Shown: positions 4,549 through 5,447 of the stretch, piece after piece | How positions within the stretch are numbered: position 1 is the first letter of the stretch | How the letters are laid out: each line of letters starts with the position of its first letter | Assembly: GCA_002389175.1 (NCBI GenBank) | Contig: DGNZ01000224.1 | Location: 1 to 5,447 of the forward strand | Reading direction: 5' to 3' | From: Rhodospirillaceae bacterium UBA4479 | Lineage (GTDB): Bacteria > Pseudomonadota > Alphaproteobacteria > Rhodospirillales > Casp-alpha2 | DNA length: 5,447 nt | The notes under the pieces: model-generated | Told to the model about the DNA's origin: nothing | Database searches by the model: none | The model's input: only the letters and a program-made list of their open reading frames with translations | Made by a program: the position numbers and the translations under genes

Positions 4549-5157
4549 ATGAATATGTTGCGTCGAAATTTTCTTACGCTGATCATGCTTGTCGCAATTA
4601 TGGCACCCAGCCTCGCATATGCAGAGTCCGCCGAGGAAAGCGTCGCCAAGTTTCAAGCAGGATTGCTGGGCGTTATGAAAGAAGCCGATACATTAGGCGT
4701 GGAAGGCCGCTTCACGCGCCTGGAGCCCATTGTTTCTGGCGCATTTCATATGCCGCTGATGGCGGGATTGTCAGCTGGCGAGCATTGGAAAACGTCGACA
4801 CCCGAGCAACGCAAACAACTAGTATCAGCATTTTCACGGATGAGTGTTGCTACATTGGCCGTTCTGTTTAGTAGCTATTCCGGCGAGGAGTTCATGGTTA
4901 AGGGAACGCGCACCGGACCACGAAACCTCACAATCGTAGATACTGAACTCAAAAGCCCCACGCGCGATAAAGCCGTAGAAATTTCTTATGTTACACAAAA
5001 ACGTGAAGGCGATTGGCGATTGATTGATGTGATTGTCGATGGCGGGATCAGTGAATTGCGTGTCAGAATTTCTGAGTATCGCCAAATCCTCAAAAAAGGC
5101 GGGATAGAAGCTTTGATCGTTCTGTTAAATCAGAAGGCAGACCAACTTCTCTCGTGA
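4549..5157 (+). CDS. mlaC: MlaC/Ttg2D family periplasmic phospholipid carrier, copy 1
   Basis: MlaC proteins shuttle phospholipid through the periplasm between MlaA and the inner-membrane MlaFEDB transporter. The 202-residue product has a signal peptide (1-25: positive MNMLRR, hydrophobic stretch, SLAYA|ES). The mature part has the usual MlaC layout: a helical start with RFTRLEPIVSGAF (54-66) and HWKTSTPEQRKQLVSAF (79-95). GEEFMVKGTRTGPRNLTIVD follows from 112. The core VEISYVTQKREGDWRLIDVI runs over 143-162, and VDGGISELRVRISEYRQILK (163-182) leads into GGIEALIVLLNQK near the C terminus. Length is normal for the family. The start is the ATG at 4549 with GGAGAG at 4534-4539; an ATG at 4555 is a less likely alternative. 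It is divergent from mlaA and followed after 67 bp by a second homologue. The ABC transporter genes are not in the window. Confidence 0.9.
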   Translation: MNMLRRNFLTLIMLVAIMAPSLAYAESAEESVAKFQAGLLGVMKEADTLGVEGRFTRLEPIVSGAFHMPLMAGLSAGEHWKTSTPEQRKQLVSAFSRMSVATLAVLFSSYSGEEFMVKGTRTGPRNLTIVDTELKSPTRDKAVEISYVTQKREGDWRLIDVIVDGGISELRVRISEYRQILKKGGIEALIVLLNQKADQLLS

Positions 5158-5224
5158 TCGCCATTATTTTGCTACAATTTGATCGACCTATAGTCTTTTG
5201 AAAATTTGGATCATAGGAATAACC

Positions 5225-5447
5225 ATGCGAAATCTGATTGGCACCATGCTTGCTGCGCTCATGTTTTGGGTTCCAACCTCAGCTTTTGCTGCGAATGCTG
5301 CGCCCAGCGAAATGGTCACGAGTTTCCACAACTCTTTGCTACAAACGCTGAGTGACAAAACAGGACAATCAGACCAAGCACGTTACGATGCTTTGCAGCC
5401 TATTTTGGATGGAGCGTACAATTATAACGTCATGATTAAGACTGTAG
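5225..5447 (+). CDS. MlaC/Ttg2D family protein, copy 2, N-terminal part (cut by window edge)
   Basis: The first 74 codons are present. MRNLIGTMLAALMFWVPTSAFA forms a clear signal peptide (1-22, cleavage AFA|AN), so the product is exported to the periplasm. The mature part aligns with copy 1: EMVTSFHNSLLQTL matches ESVAKFQAGLLGVM, and RYDALQPILDGAYNYNVMI matches RFTRLEPIVSGAFHMPLMA. The two are therefore diverged paralogues and not a recent duplicate. The start is the ATG at 5225 with AGGA (5215-5218) 6 nt before it. The 67-bp gap after copy 1 shows no terminator, so co-transcription is likely. Homology to MlaC rests on this N-terminal third only; the rest is outside the window. Confidence 0.82.
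   Translation, partial: MRNLIGTMLAALMFWVPTSAFAANAAPSEMVTSFHNSLLQTLSDKTGQSDQARYDALQPILDGAYNYNVMIKTV

Noticed and set aside
5158..5224. Terminator or promoter between the two mlaC copies
   Set aside because: No stable stem with a T-run is present, and the promoter-like hexamers (TTGCTA, TAGTCT) are too weak to call.

Overview
The window comes from an alphaproteobacterium of moderate GC content, roughly mid-to-high 40s percent by eye. Three things point there: a GroES/GroEL pair of alphaproteobacterial type, an alphaproteobacterial-style RpoH, and a Usg-family protein, a small family known mainly from this class. I cannot fix the genus. An order such as Rhodospirillales or Kordiimonadales is a guess.

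Layout. Positions 1-670 hold the start of groEL (cut by the window edge), groES and their regulatory region, all on the minus strand, with a CIRCE operator (HrcA site) sitting just downstream of a sigma-70-like promoter. Positions 826-1116 hold a plus-strand usg gene, convergent with the heat-shock sigma factor gene rpoH (1126-1992, minus). rpoH has a leader and promoter region of about 300 bp (1993-2300). Upstream of it on the same strand is a RimK-type ATP-grasp ligase gene of unknown substrate (2301-3254). A very AT-rich gap and a clear rho-independent terminator separate this gene from mlaA/vacJ (3398-4330, minus). Divergent from mlaA are two tandem mlaC (Ttg2D) family genes on the plus strand, 4549-5157 and 5225 to the window end.

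How the genes work together. There are two themes. The first is heat shock: the chaperonin operon and the sigma factor that usually drives the heat-shock regulon lie within about 600 bp of each other, and CIRCE adds HrcA repression. The second is outer-membrane lipid asymmetry: MlaA works in the outer membrane, and MlaC carries phospholipid across the periplasm to the MlaFEDB transporter, which is not encoded here. This MlaA has a cleavable signal peptide but no cysteine, so it cannot be a lipoprotein as the E. coli protein is. MlaC is present as two diverged adjacent copies.

Most of the window is ordinary chromosomal housekeeping DNA. I see no mobile element, CRISPR array, tRNA, rRNA or defence system, and no strong evidence of a wholly new system. 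The points most worth a second look are the cysteine-less MlaA, the mlaC pair, the CIRCE-like second inverted repeat upstream of usg, and the uncharacterised ATP-grasp ligase.
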